Positions 46,187-53,912 of a DNA stretch of 64,000 nucleotides are shown piece by piece. Within the stretch, counting starts at the first letter, position 1. Every line of letters starts with the position of its first letter. The notes beneath the pieces are model-generated. The model saw nothing but the letters and a program-made list of their open reading frames with translations, was not told the origin of the DNA and did no database searches. The stretch is taken from positions 1 through 64,000 of the forward strand of contig NZ_JADPJI010000005.1 of NCBI RefSeq assembly GCF_023073355.1, read 5' to 3'. A program made the translations under genes and the position numbers. The stretch is from Bradyrhizobium sp. 199 (lineage in GTDB: Bacteria > Pseudomonadota > Alphaproteobacteria > Rhizobiales > Xanthobacteraceae).

Positions 46187-47028
46187 TCGCCTCCTGGGGG
46201 CCCCCGTCGCGCCAGTCCACGCGAGGGATCATAGGCCCAAATCGCGCCGATCATGAAAACGACTGTGCAAGCCGCGACCACCGCGAGCGAGATCCAGTTG
46301 ATCTGCCCGTAGAGTGCAAAACGTACCAGCTCGACCGCATGGGTGAACGGATTGACCTCGCACAGATAGTACAGATAAGGGCTGCCCTCCTGCACCCGCC
46401 AGAGCGGATAGAGCGCGGAGGAGGCGAAGAACATCGGGAAAATCACGAAATTCATCACGCCGGCGAAGTTCTCCAGCTGCTTGATGCCGGAGGAGATCAG
46501 CATGCCGAGCGAACCCAGCATCAGCCCCGACAGGATCAGCGCCGGCAGCACGGTGAGATAGCCCGACGACGGCGGGGTGATGTCCCAGAACCAGGCGATC
46601 AGGAGGAACGCATAGACCTGGAGTAACGACACCGCGGTGCCCGCCAGCAACTTGCAGAACAGGAGAAATCCGCGGGGCAGCGGGCTCACCAGCAACGTGC
46701 GCATGTTGCCCATCTCGCGGTCATAGACCATCGAGAGCGAGGACTGCATGCCGTTGAAGAGCTGGATCATCGCCATCAAGCCGGGCGCGATATAGACCTC
46801 GTAGAGGATGTAGGTCTCGTAAGGCGGGATGATGGAGATGCCGAGCACTTGGCGGAAGCCGGCGGCGAAGATGAACAGCCACACCAGCGGCCGCACCAGC
46901 GCCGAGACGAAGCGCTCGCGCTGATGCAGGAAGCGCAAGCCCTCGCGCCAGACGATGCCGGTGAGGCACGTCATGTACTCGGCGGCCGAGAAGCCGCGCG
47001 GCGCCTCACGCGTGGTGATGCTGCTCAT
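46183..47028 (-). CDS. lutF: ABC-2 type transporter permease (LutF-like)
   Basis: 281-aa inner-membrane protein with six hydrophobic segments and the ABC-2 pattern (REMGNMRTLLVSPLPRGFLL, GIKQLENFAGVMNFVIFPMFF). Such permeases with a beta-propeller, binding protein and ATPase form the PQQ-associated ABC system; in Methylorubrum the matching set is the lanthanide lut cluster. Joined to its neighbours by ATGA overlaps on both sides. An ABC-2 permease with a periplasmic binding protein is unusual, and the direction of transport is uncertain. Confidence 0.85.
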   Translation of the reverse strand: MSSITTREAPRGFSAAEYMTCLTGIVWREGLRFLHQRERFVSALVRPLVWLFIFAAGFRQVLGISIIPPYETYILYEVYIAPGLMAMIQLFNGMQSSLSMVYDREMGNMRTLLVSPLPRGFLLFCKLLAGTAVSLLQVYAFLLIAWFWDITPPSSGYLTVLPALILSGLMLGSLGMLISSGIKQLENFAGVMNFVIFPMFFASSALYPLWRVQEGSPYLYYLCEVNPFTHAVELVRFALYGQINWISLAVVAACTVVFMIGAIWAYDPSRGLARRGPPGGE

Positions 47029-47831
47029 GCGCCGCCTCCCGGCATGGTTTGCGCGCCGGTCAGGCGCATGAAGGCGGTGTTGACGTCCTGTGCGCCGGCC
47101 TCCGTGATGACGCGGCTCATCGGCCCCTGCGCCAGCACCTTGCCCTGGTGCAGCACCACGAGGTCGTCACTGGGCACGATCTCGTCGAACAGGTGCGTAG
47201 CCCAGAGCACGCCGATGCCTTGCTCCGTCACGAGTTGGCGGACCTGACTGATGATGTCGGCGCGCGCCTTGACATCGAGGCCGACGGTCGGCTCGTCGAG
47301 GAGCAGCAGCCGAGGCCGGTGCAGCAGCGCGCGGGCGATCTCGAGCCGCCGCATCTGCCCGCCCGAGAGATCGCGCACCTTGCTGCCGGCGCGGTCTTCG
47401 AGCCCGATGCGGCCGAGCAGATCGGCGCTGCGCGCGGCGGCTTCGCGGCGGCTGATGCCGTGGAGCGCGGCGTGATACAGCAGGTTCTGCGTCAACGACA
47501 GGTCGAGATCGAGCGTACGCGGCTGGAACACGACCCCTAACAGCCGCAGCGCCTCGCCGGGGCTCTTGCTGATGTCGTGGCCGAAAATGCCGACGCGACC
47601 GGACTGGATGCCGAACAGGCGCGTGATCAGCGAGAACAACGTGCTCTTGCCGGCGCCGTTGAGCCCGAGCAGGGCCGTGAAGCTCGCGGGCTGCACGTTG
47701 AAAGAGACGTCGATCAACGCCCGTCGCGGCCCATAGACATGGCTGACACCGTCGATCGACAGCGCCGGCGCCGGGGTCGGTACTAGCCTCGCCGCCTCCT
47801 GTGGTTCGGGAATTGCAGCAGGGCTGGTCAT
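47025..47831 (-). CDS. lutE: PQQ-associated ABC transporter ATP-binding protein (LutE-like)
   Basis: 268-aa ATPase: Walker A LGLNGAGKST, signature LSGGQMRR, Walker B LLLLDEPTVGLD, switch His in WATHLFDE. The N-terminal extension and sequence fit the family found only with PQQ alcohol dehydrogenase systems. ATGA overlaps join it to the beta-propeller gene and the permease. It pairs with the ABC-2 permease next to it. Confidence 0.88.
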   Translation of the reverse strand: MTSPAAIPEPQEAARLVPTPAPALSIDGVSHVYGPRRALIDVSFNVQPASFTALLGLNGAGKSTLFSLITRLFGIQSGRVGIFGHDISKSPGEALRLLGVVFQPRTLDLDLSLTQNLLYHAALHGISRREAAARSADLLGRIGLEDRAGSKVRDLSGGQMRRLEIARALLHRPRLLLLDEPTVGLDVKARADIISQVRQLVTEQGIGVLWATHLFDEIVPSDDLVVLHQGKVLAQGPMSRVITEAGAQDVNTAFMRLTGAQTMPGGGA

Positions 47832-48808
47832 GGCGCGATCGTGATGCCCCAGGGCAGTTCGCCCACCTGAATGGTCTTGATCACCTTTTGCGCGGCGACG
47901 TCGATGACGGAAACGTCGTTCGACACGCCATTGGTGGTGAGCAGGTATTTCTCATCGGGCGTGAACGCCATGTGCCAGACCCGTTGCCCCACCAGCAGAT
48001 ATTTCGTCACCTTGCGCGTGGCGACATCGACCACGGCAATGCGGTTGGCCGGCCCGAGCGCGACGAAAGCGGTCTTGTCGTCCTTGGTCATGCCGATGCC
48101 GACCGGCTGGATCGCCTCCTTCCGCAGGCCCGGAATCTCGAACGTAACCTTGCCGATCACCTCGTGCTTTTTCGGGTCGATCACCGAGACGGTGCCACCG
48201 ATCTCGGAGGAGATCCACACTTCCGACGAGTCGTGCTTGAACTCGGCAAAGCGCGGCCGGGCATCCACCAGCACGTTGGCGACGATCTGGCGCGACGAGG
48301 TGTCGATGAAATGCGCCATGTTGGTCGTTTCCGACGTGTTGATCAGCGTCTTGCCATCAGGGCTGATGGTCATTCCCTCCGGCTCGACGCCGACCTGGAT
48401 ATCGCCGAGCCGCGTCCGCTTCTCGAGGTCGATCACGGTCACCGTGTTGTCGTTCTCGTTGGCGACATAGAGGATCTTGCCGGCGGCGTCCTGCGCGAAC
48501 AATTCCGGGTCGGGCCCGGAGGGCAGGCTGTCCACCACGGTCTGCGTCTTGGCGTCAATCATCTGGATGGTGTCGTCGTCGCCGACCGCGACCATCACGA
48601 ACTTGCCGTCGCGCGTGAAATCGATGCCGCGCGGACGCTGGCCGACCTTGATGGTCTTGGTCACGGTCCAGCTGTCGGTGTCGATCACGCTCACGGTGTT
48701 GCTCTTTTCGTTCGAGACATAGGCGATGAACGCATGCGCGGGCGCTGTCCCCAGCACCAGTCCGGCGAGAAGCCCCATACGCCCCATGCGCAACATTCGC
48801 GTCCTCAT
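47828..48808 (-). CDS. PQQ-associated YVTN beta-propeller protein (LutD position)
   Basis: 326 aa with a signal peptide (LLAGLVLGTAPAHA) and about seven blade repeats of the form YVSNEKSNTVSVIDTDS or YVANENDNTVTVIDLEK, the YVTN signature. The ATG is chosen because it overlaps the stop of the binding-protein gene by 4 nt; an ATG four codons upstream is possible. Propellers of this family occur with PQQ dehydrogenases; a role as periplasmic metal or partner-binding scaffold is inferred from the operon. Confidence 0.87.
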   Translation of the reverse strand: MRTRMLRMGRMGLLAGLVLGTAPAHAFIAYVSNEKSNTVSVIDTDSWTVTKTIKVGQRPRGIDFTRDGKFVMVAVGDDDTIQMIDAKTQTVVDSLPSGPDPELFAQDAAGKILYVANENDNTVTVIDLEKRTRLGDIQVGVEPEGMTISPDGKTLINTSETTNMAHFIDTSSRQIVANVLVDARPRFAEFKHDSSEVWISSEIGGTVSVIDPKKHEVIGKVTFEIPGLRKEAIQPVGIGMTKDDKTAFVALGPANRIAVVDVATRKVTKYLLVGQRVWHMAFTPDEKYLLTTNGVSNDVSVIDVAAQKVIKTIQVGELPWGITIAP

Positions 48809-49986
48809 TTCAGCTTGCATTTGCTCTCCGGGCGATCATAGCCGAGCGTGTCGAGCTCGGAGACCTGGTGCAGGAATCCCTCCTGAGGCGACACCGACAC
48901 CACCATGCGGCCGTCGACCAAGAGGATCGGCTGGCGCAGCTGCAGATTCCAGTCGCGCAAGGTCAATCGCGTGCCCTTGAAGGCGGCGACCGAGAAGTCC
49001 GGGCCCTTGATGAAGTCGGTCACTTTCTTCACGTCGCCGGAATTGGTGCGCGAGGTGGCCTCTCCAATCATGCGGGCCGCGGTCCAGGCCTGCATGTCCA
49101 GCGCCGTCATCCGCCGGGAATTCAGCTTCATGAAGCGGTTCTGCATCTGGATTGCGCCCCACTGGTCCTGCGCCGCGTCCCAGCTGCGCGGTACGAGCCC
49201 GGCCGAGCCCGCGACGGGCCGCGGATCCCAGGTGCGATAGGGCAGATAGGCGCCGAACACCTCGCTCTCGTCGGCGGCGACCAGCACGTCGTAAGCGGGC
49301 GCGGCCTGCGTGAACACCGGCATCTGGCGCTGGATCAGCGTCACGCCGCTATCGGTGCGGCGGGCGCCGCCCTTGTCCTCGAAGTTGCGCTCCTGCACGA
49401 TCTTGGCACCGAACCGCGCGGCTGTGCGCCGGAGCGCATCCGCGAACAGCTTGTCTTGGTCGTGCGAGCCGACCACGAGCAGCCAGCGTGACCACTTCTT
49501 CCAAACCAGATATTGACCGAGCGCATCGGCCAGCATCGCGCGCGTCGGCGCGGTATGGATCACATTGGCGCGGCAATCGGCCTCGCGCAGCCGCTCGTCG
49601 GTTGCCCCCGCATTGAACAGCAGCGTGCCGCGGTCGCGCAGGGCGTCGGCCACTTTCAGCAGCGCATCGGCGGGCAGGTCGGCGATGATGAAGCCGTTCT
49701 TCTCCGCCAGCGCGGTCGCGGCCTGCACAGGGTCCTCGCCCTCCTTGATGCGGCGCTCTTCCAGCGCGAAGCGCTGATCCAGAAATTTTCCAGTGGTGTT
49801 GTTGTCCTCGATCGCGAGCCGCGCGCCGGCGAGGCCGTCATTCTCCGCGGGCTGCTCGACCAGCGACAGCGTCGATCGGCTAGCAGCGACGCCGAGATAG
49901 CCGACGCCGATCAGGGCAGGCTCCGCCGCGAGCGCGCTCGTCGCAGCGAGACCAAAGCCGATCAGACCGGCCAACCATCGGATCAT
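48805..49986 (-). CDS. lutA: PQQ-associated ABC transporter periplasmic binding protein (LutA-like)
   Basis: 393 aa with a signal peptide (cleavage near ALA/AE, about residue 20). The fold is a type I (Leu/Ile/Val-like) periplasmic binding protein (LAIEDNNTTGKFLDQRF, LLVVGSHDQDKLFADALRR). It closes with an unusual Cys/Lys tail. GGAGGAAAC precedes the ATG. First gene of the five-gene ATGA-coupled operon; divergent from the small exported gene at 50.1 kb. Homology to the lanthanide lut cluster is by family and order; the ligand (lanthanide complex or another) is not shown. Confidence 0.85.
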   Translation of the reverse strand: MIRWLAGLIGFGLAATSALAAEPALIGVGYLGVAASRSTLSLVEQPAENDGLAGARLAIEDNNTTGKFLDQRFALEERRIKEGEDPVQAATALAEKNGFIIADLPADALLKVADALRDRGTLLFNAGATDERLREADCRANVIHTAPTRAMLADALGQYLVWKKWSRWLLVVGSHDQDKLFADALRRTAARFGAKIVQERNFEDKGGARRTDSGVTLIQRQMPVFTQAAPAYDVLVAADESEVFGAYLPYRTWDPRPVAGSAGLVPRSWDAAQDQWGAIQMQNRFMKLNSRRMTALDMQAWTAARMIGEATSRTNSGDVKKVTDFIKGPDFSVAAFKGTRLTLRDWNLQLRQPILLVDGRMVVSVSPQEGFLHQVSELDTLGYDRPESKCKLK

Positions 49987-50112
49987 GTTTCCTCCAGGCG
50001 TTCTCTCCCGCTTGACCGCCGGTAGAGAATTGTCTCTGCTAAAGCATGACCAATTTGTCAGGGCATGCAACCCCGCATTTCGTCCCCGCGCACGAGCACT
50101 GGAATCACGATC

Positions 50113-50616
50113 ATGCGAGCGCTGATATGTTTCGCGGCTTTGCTGTTGACGGGCTCGGCCGCGCGCGCCGACCCGCCGAAACTCGCGGTGTTCGATTTTG
50201 AATTGATCGATACTAGCCTGCCCGGCGAGTTCTACGGCTCGAAGCCGGAGGAGACGCGGCTCGAGCTAATCAGCGAGCAGTTGCGCAAGGCACTGGCTGA
50301 GTCAGGCCGGTTCCAGCTGCTCGACATCGCGCCGATCCGGGATGCCGCCCGTCGCAGCAATTTACAGGCCTGCGGCAACTGCGATCTCCAGCTGGCCGGA
50401 CAGTTAGGCGCTGACCTCGAGATCACCGGCACGGTGCAGAAGGTCTCGAACCTGATCATCAACCTCAACATCTATCTGCGCGACGTGAAGACCGGCACCA
50501 TGATCACTGCGGCGAGCGCCGACATGCGCGGCAACACGGATGAAGCCTGGACGCGCACGATGAGCTACCTGATCCGCAACCGCTTGCTGGCGCCGAATTA
50601 CGGCAAGCCAGAGTAG
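50113..50616 (+). CDS. Exported protein of the DUF2380/DUF3280 type
   Basis: 167 aa with a signal peptide (MRALICFAALLLTGSAARA) and one alpha/beta domain that begins KLAVFDFELIDTSLPGEF and continues with RFQLLDIAPIRDAARR, CGNCD and GADLEITGTVQKVSNLI, the pattern of this uncharacterised periplasmic family often encoded beside PQQ systems. It is divergent from lutA and convergent with fghA. Confidence 0.72.
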   Translation: MRALICFAALLLTGSAARADPPKLAVFDFELIDTSLPGEFYGSKPEETRLELISEQLRKALAESGRFQLLDIAPIRDAARRSNLQACGNCDLQLAGQLGADLEITGTVQKVSNLIINLNIYLRDVKTGTMITAASADMRGNTDEAWTRTMSYLIRNRLLAPNYGKPE

Positions 50617-50624
50617 GGGGAGCT

Positions 50625-50650
50625 CTTACCCTGCCTCCAGGGAGGGTAAG
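50625..50650. terminator. Bidirectional hairpin between convergent genes
   Basis: Stem cttaccct/agggtaag (50625-50632, 50643-50650), 9 bp after the DUF2380-type stop and 5 bp before the fghA stop; probably ends both transcripts. Confidence 0.65.
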
Positions 50651-50655
50651 AAAGA

Positions 50656-51501
50656 TCACCCCTTCAGCTTCTCCGCATGCCAGTGCAGATGGTCGCCTAT
50701 GACGGTCGAGATGAAATAATAGCTGTGATCGTAACCCGCCTGCCGTCGCAGCGTCAGCGGGATGCCCGCCTTGGTGCAGGCGGCTTCAAGCAGCTCCGGC
50801 TTGAGCTGCTCTTTGAGGAAGTTGTCGGCCTCACCGACATCGACCAGGAAGCCGGAAAACTTCGCGCCGTCCTCGATCAGCGCCACCGTGTCGTGGCCGC
50901 GCCAGGCGTCCTTGTTCACCCCGAGATAGCCGGTCAGCGCCTTGATGCCCCAAGGCACGAGCGAGGGCGCCACGATCGGTGCGAACGCGCTCGCGGCGCG
51001 ATAGCGGTGCGGGTTGCGCAGCGCCACGGTCAGCGCGCCGTGACCGCCCATCGAATGCCCCATCATCGATTGCCGCTTGGCGTCAACCGGAAAGTTCTCG
51101 GCGACCAGCTTCGGCAGTTCGTCGGTGACATAGCTCCACATCCGATAATTGCGCGCGAACGGCGCCTGCGTCGCATCGACATAGAAGCCGGCGCCCAGGC
51201 CGAAATCATACGCGTTGTTGGCATCACCGGGCACGTCGGCGCCGCGCGGTGAGGTGTCGGGTGCGACGAAGATCAGGCCAAGCTCGGCGCAGGCTTTGCG
51301 GAATTCGCCCTTTTCGGTGACGTTGGCATGGGTGCAGGTGAGGCCCGACAGATACCAGACCACCGGCAGCCTGGCGCCGTCGGCATGCGGAGGAACATAG
51401 ACCGAGAACACCATGTCGGTTCCGGTCGCCTGGCTCGCATGGCGATAGACACCCTGCACGCCGCCGTAGGATTTGTTCGTCGAGACAGTCTGAATCGTCA
51501 T
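50656..51501 (-). CDS. fghA: S-formylglutathione hydrolase
   Basis: 281-aa esterase of the esterase-D family that hydrolyses S-formylglutathione to formate and glutathione, last step of the glutathione formaldehyde route. The nucleophile is in MMGHSMGGHGAL (Ser near residue 147); LVDVGEADNFL supplies the Asp and AGYDHSYYF the His. It is about 24 kb from gfa and frmA, next to the two-component genes, as fghA and flhSR are close in Paracoccus. Confidence 0.94.
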   Translation of the reverse strand: MTIQTVSTNKSYGGVQGVYRHASQATGTDMVFSVYVPPHADGARLPVVWYLSGLTCTHANVTEKGEFRKACAELGLIFVAPDTSPRGADVPGDANNAYDFGLGAGFYVDATQAPFARNYRMWSYVTDELPKLVAENFPVDAKRQSMMGHSMGGHGALTVALRNPHRYRAASAFAPIVAPSLVPWGIKALTGYLGVNKDAWRGHDTVALIEDGAKFSGFLVDVGEADNFLKEQLKPELLEAACTKAGIPLTLRRQAGYDHSYYFISTVIGDHLHWHAEKLKG

Positions 51502-51575
51502 GCCCTAGCTCCAGTGGCATCTCACCACATCAATATTGCAACGCTTGTGTGACCGGATTTGTGGCAGCCGCCGCG

Positions 51576-52196
51576 TCAGGCAACGCCGCTGGCGATCGCG
51601 AGCCGCACCAGCTCGACCGAGGTCTTCACCCCGAGCTTCTGGCGCATGATGGACGAGGTGTTGGCGACCGTCTTGTACGACGACTGCACCAGCCAGGCGA
51701 TCTCCGACAGGCTCTTTCCGGCGCTGAGCAGCCGCAGGATCTCCATCTCGCGCGCGTTCAGCTTGGACAGAGGACTTTGCGCCAGCGCAGGTCCTGCAAA
51801 GGCGATGCTGCGCGCGATCGCGCTCGGCAAGTACGTGCCGCCGCCGCCGACGGCGCGGATCGCCTCGACGAGATCGTCCGGATCGCCGGTCTTGGAGACG
51901 TAGCCCTTGGCGCCGCATTCGATCGCTCGCGCGGCAAAGGCCGGGTCGTCGTTCATGCTGAACATGATGATGCGGGCCTCGGGCGCGCGCTCGAGGATGC
52001 GGCGCGCGAGCTCGAATCCGGAGACGGTCGGCAAGTTGATGTCGATGATGCAGAGGTCAGGGCGTTCGACGATGAAGACGCACTCGCCGTCTTCGGCGTC
52101 GGCGGCCTCCAAAATCTCGATCTCGCCCTCGTCCGCCAGCACGGCGCGGCAGCCGGAGGCCACAATGGGATGATCGTCGACGATCAGAATGCGCAT
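51576..52196 (-). CDS. Response regulator, NarL/LuxR type (FlhR/MxaX-like)
   Basis: 206 aa. A receiver domain (phospho-acceptor Asp52 in IIDINLP; acidic pair DD at 7-8; Lys in YVSKTG) is followed by a LuxR-type helix-turn-helix (LNAREMEILRLLSAGKSLSE, then YKTVANTSSIMRQKLGV). It is divergent from its sensor kinase and sits beside fghA. Related pairs (FlhSR, MxaXY, PedR) control methanol or formaldehyde genes in other alphaproteobacteria; control of the quinoproteins and fghA here is inferred. Confidence 0.88.
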   Translation of the reverse strand: MRILIVDDHPIVASGCRAVLADEGEIEILEAADAEDGECVFIVERPDLCIIDINLPTVSGFELARRILERAPEARIIMFSMNDDPAFAARAIECGAKGYVSKTGDPDDLVEAIRAVGGGGTYLPSAIARSIAFAGPALAQSPLSKLNAREMEILRLLSAGKSLSEIAWLVQSSYKTVANTSSIMRQKLGVKTSVELVRLAIASGVA

Positions 52197-52391
52197 AGGC
52201 GTTTCCCTGTGACAGCGCCAGCCTGTTGTCGCGCCGCATGCTACCGAACATGGAGCCGTGCGCGTCTCATGTCGCCTCATGCAACCCGGCCGGGATTGCT
52301 GTACGCTTCCGATTAGATATCCGGCGCTTCGCCTCTGTCAACGTCATCGGGCAGGCGGGGGCCAAAGCTTCGCGGGGAACGAGCGATACCA

Positions 52392-53750
52392 ATGTGGCAA
52401 AATCTATCCTTGCGCGGGCGCATCAACCTGTTGCTGGCGCTGCTGCTCGCCCTGGGGCTCGCCGTCAATATCGGCCGCCAGGTCGCGGAGGCCGGACCGC
52501 GGGTGCAGGCCGAGGATCAGAGCGTGATCCGGCTCGCGCGCGAGTTCATCGAGATGATCGTGGCCGACCTCAACGAGGCGCCCGATCCGGATGCCAGGCT
52601 GAACCAGATCGCGCGCGACCTCAGCCGTCTGCGCCATGTCAGCATCACGCTCCGTGATGCCGGCGGTAATCCGCAGACGCCGCCCCGGCTTGACACCGAT
52701 GCCGACACGCGCGGGCCGCCGGCCTGGTTCGTCAGCCTGGTTCATCCCGAGCAGACCGCGGTGAGCGTGCCGGTCTCGATCCATGGCAGGCCCGGCTCGC
52801 TCCTGATCACCTCGCATCCGGATGACGAGATCGCCGAGATCTGGGACGGCATCGTGACCCAGCTCGAGGTCGGCTCGGTGATCGCGCTGGCGCTGTTTTT
52901 CCTGATGATGAATGTGGTCGGCCGGGCGCTGGCACCGCTGCAGTCGCTGGCGGAGGCCATGGGGAAGCTCGAAGGCGGACATTACGAGGCCCGTGTCACG
53001 CCGGGCGGCGCGCCGGAGCTCGCCGCGATCTGCACCAAGCTCAACCACCTGGCCGCAACGCTTCATGAGGCCGTCGAGGACAAGCGCCGCCTCGCCGAGC
53101 GAGCGGTGTCGCTCCAGGACATCGAGCGCAAGGAGATCGCCCGCGAGCTCCATGACGAGTTCGGGCCGTATCTGTTCTCGCTGCGCGCGCATGCCGGCGC
53201 GCTGGCCAAGCAGGCGGATGGGCGCGTCCCGAGTGCGGAGGCCGTGCGAAAACATGGCAGCGCTATGCTGGAGCAGATCAACGCGCTGCAGCAGTTCAAT
53301 CGTCGCGTGCTAGAACGCCTCCGGCCCGTCGGCCTCGCCGAGCTCGGCCTGCGTCAGGCGCTGGAATCGCTTTCGCGGCTGTGGCGGGAGTCGCATCCCG
53401 ATGTCGCGATAGAGACCGTGATCTCGCCGTCGCTTGGGGTCACCGGCGAGACCGCCGACCTCACCATCTACCGCATCGTGCAGGAGGCGCTCACCAATGT
53501 GTTCCGCCATGCCGGCGCGACCTCGGTCAATGTTGTCATCGAGCCGGTGGAGCAGATGACGCACGACGGTCGCTTTTGCGCCCGGGTGCGGGTCAGCGAC
53601 AATGGCCGCGGCATGGAGCCGGGTCAGAAGCTGGGCTTCGGCCTCGTCGGCATGCGCGAGCGAATTCTGGCGCTGGGCGGCACGCTCGACGTCATCTCCG
53701 GCGACGGCGGACTGACCGTCGAGGCGCTGGTTCCAACGGCGGCTGCCTGA
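52392..53750 (+). CDS. Sensor histidine kinase (FlhS/MxaY-like)
   Basis: 452 aa. Two membrane segments (about residues 11-29 and 160-178) enclose a periplasmic sensor loop of about 130 residues; a HAMP linker (about 180-235), a HisKA_3 dimerisation helix with the phospho-His in IARELHDEFGPY (His254) and a C-terminal ATPase domain (NVFRHAGA, DNGRGMEP, GFGLVGMRER) follow. The HisKA_3/NarL pairing fits the divergent response regulator. The signal is unknown; a periplasmic sensor could read alcohol, formaldehyde or lanthanide. Confidence 0.9.
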   Translation: MWQNLSLRGRINLLLALLLALGLAVNIGRQVAEAGPRVQAEDQSVIRLAREFIEMIVADLNEAPDPDARLNQIARDLSRLRHVSITLRDAGGNPQTPPRLDTDADTRGPPAWFVSLVHPEQTAVSVPVSIHGRPGSLLITSHPDDEIAEIWDGIVTQLEVGSVIALALFFLMMNVVGRALAPLQSLAEAMGKLEGGHYEARVTPGGAPELAAICTKLNHLAATLHEAVEDKRRLAERAVSLQDIERKEIARELHDEFGPYLFSLRAHAGALAKQADGRVPSAEAVRKHGSAMLEQINALQQFNRRVLERLRPVGLAELGLRQALESLSRLWRESHPDVAIETVISPSLGVTGETADLTIYRIVQEALTNVFRHAGATSVNVVIEPVEQMTHDGRFCARVRVSDNGRGMEPGQKLGFGLVGMRERILALGGTLDVISGDGGLTVEALVPTAAA

Positions 53751-53912
53751 GCGCGCCCGAAGTGATCGGGAAAAATTCCCGATTTGGTCGGGAGAAAGGG
53801 AGCCGATATTGCCCGACCTTTTGTGGCTGGCGCACCCGATGTGGCCGAATACACTCGTCTCGACCAATCGGCGAAGAGCAAAACAGCCGATGGTCACGGA
53901 TGGGAAGGCGGG

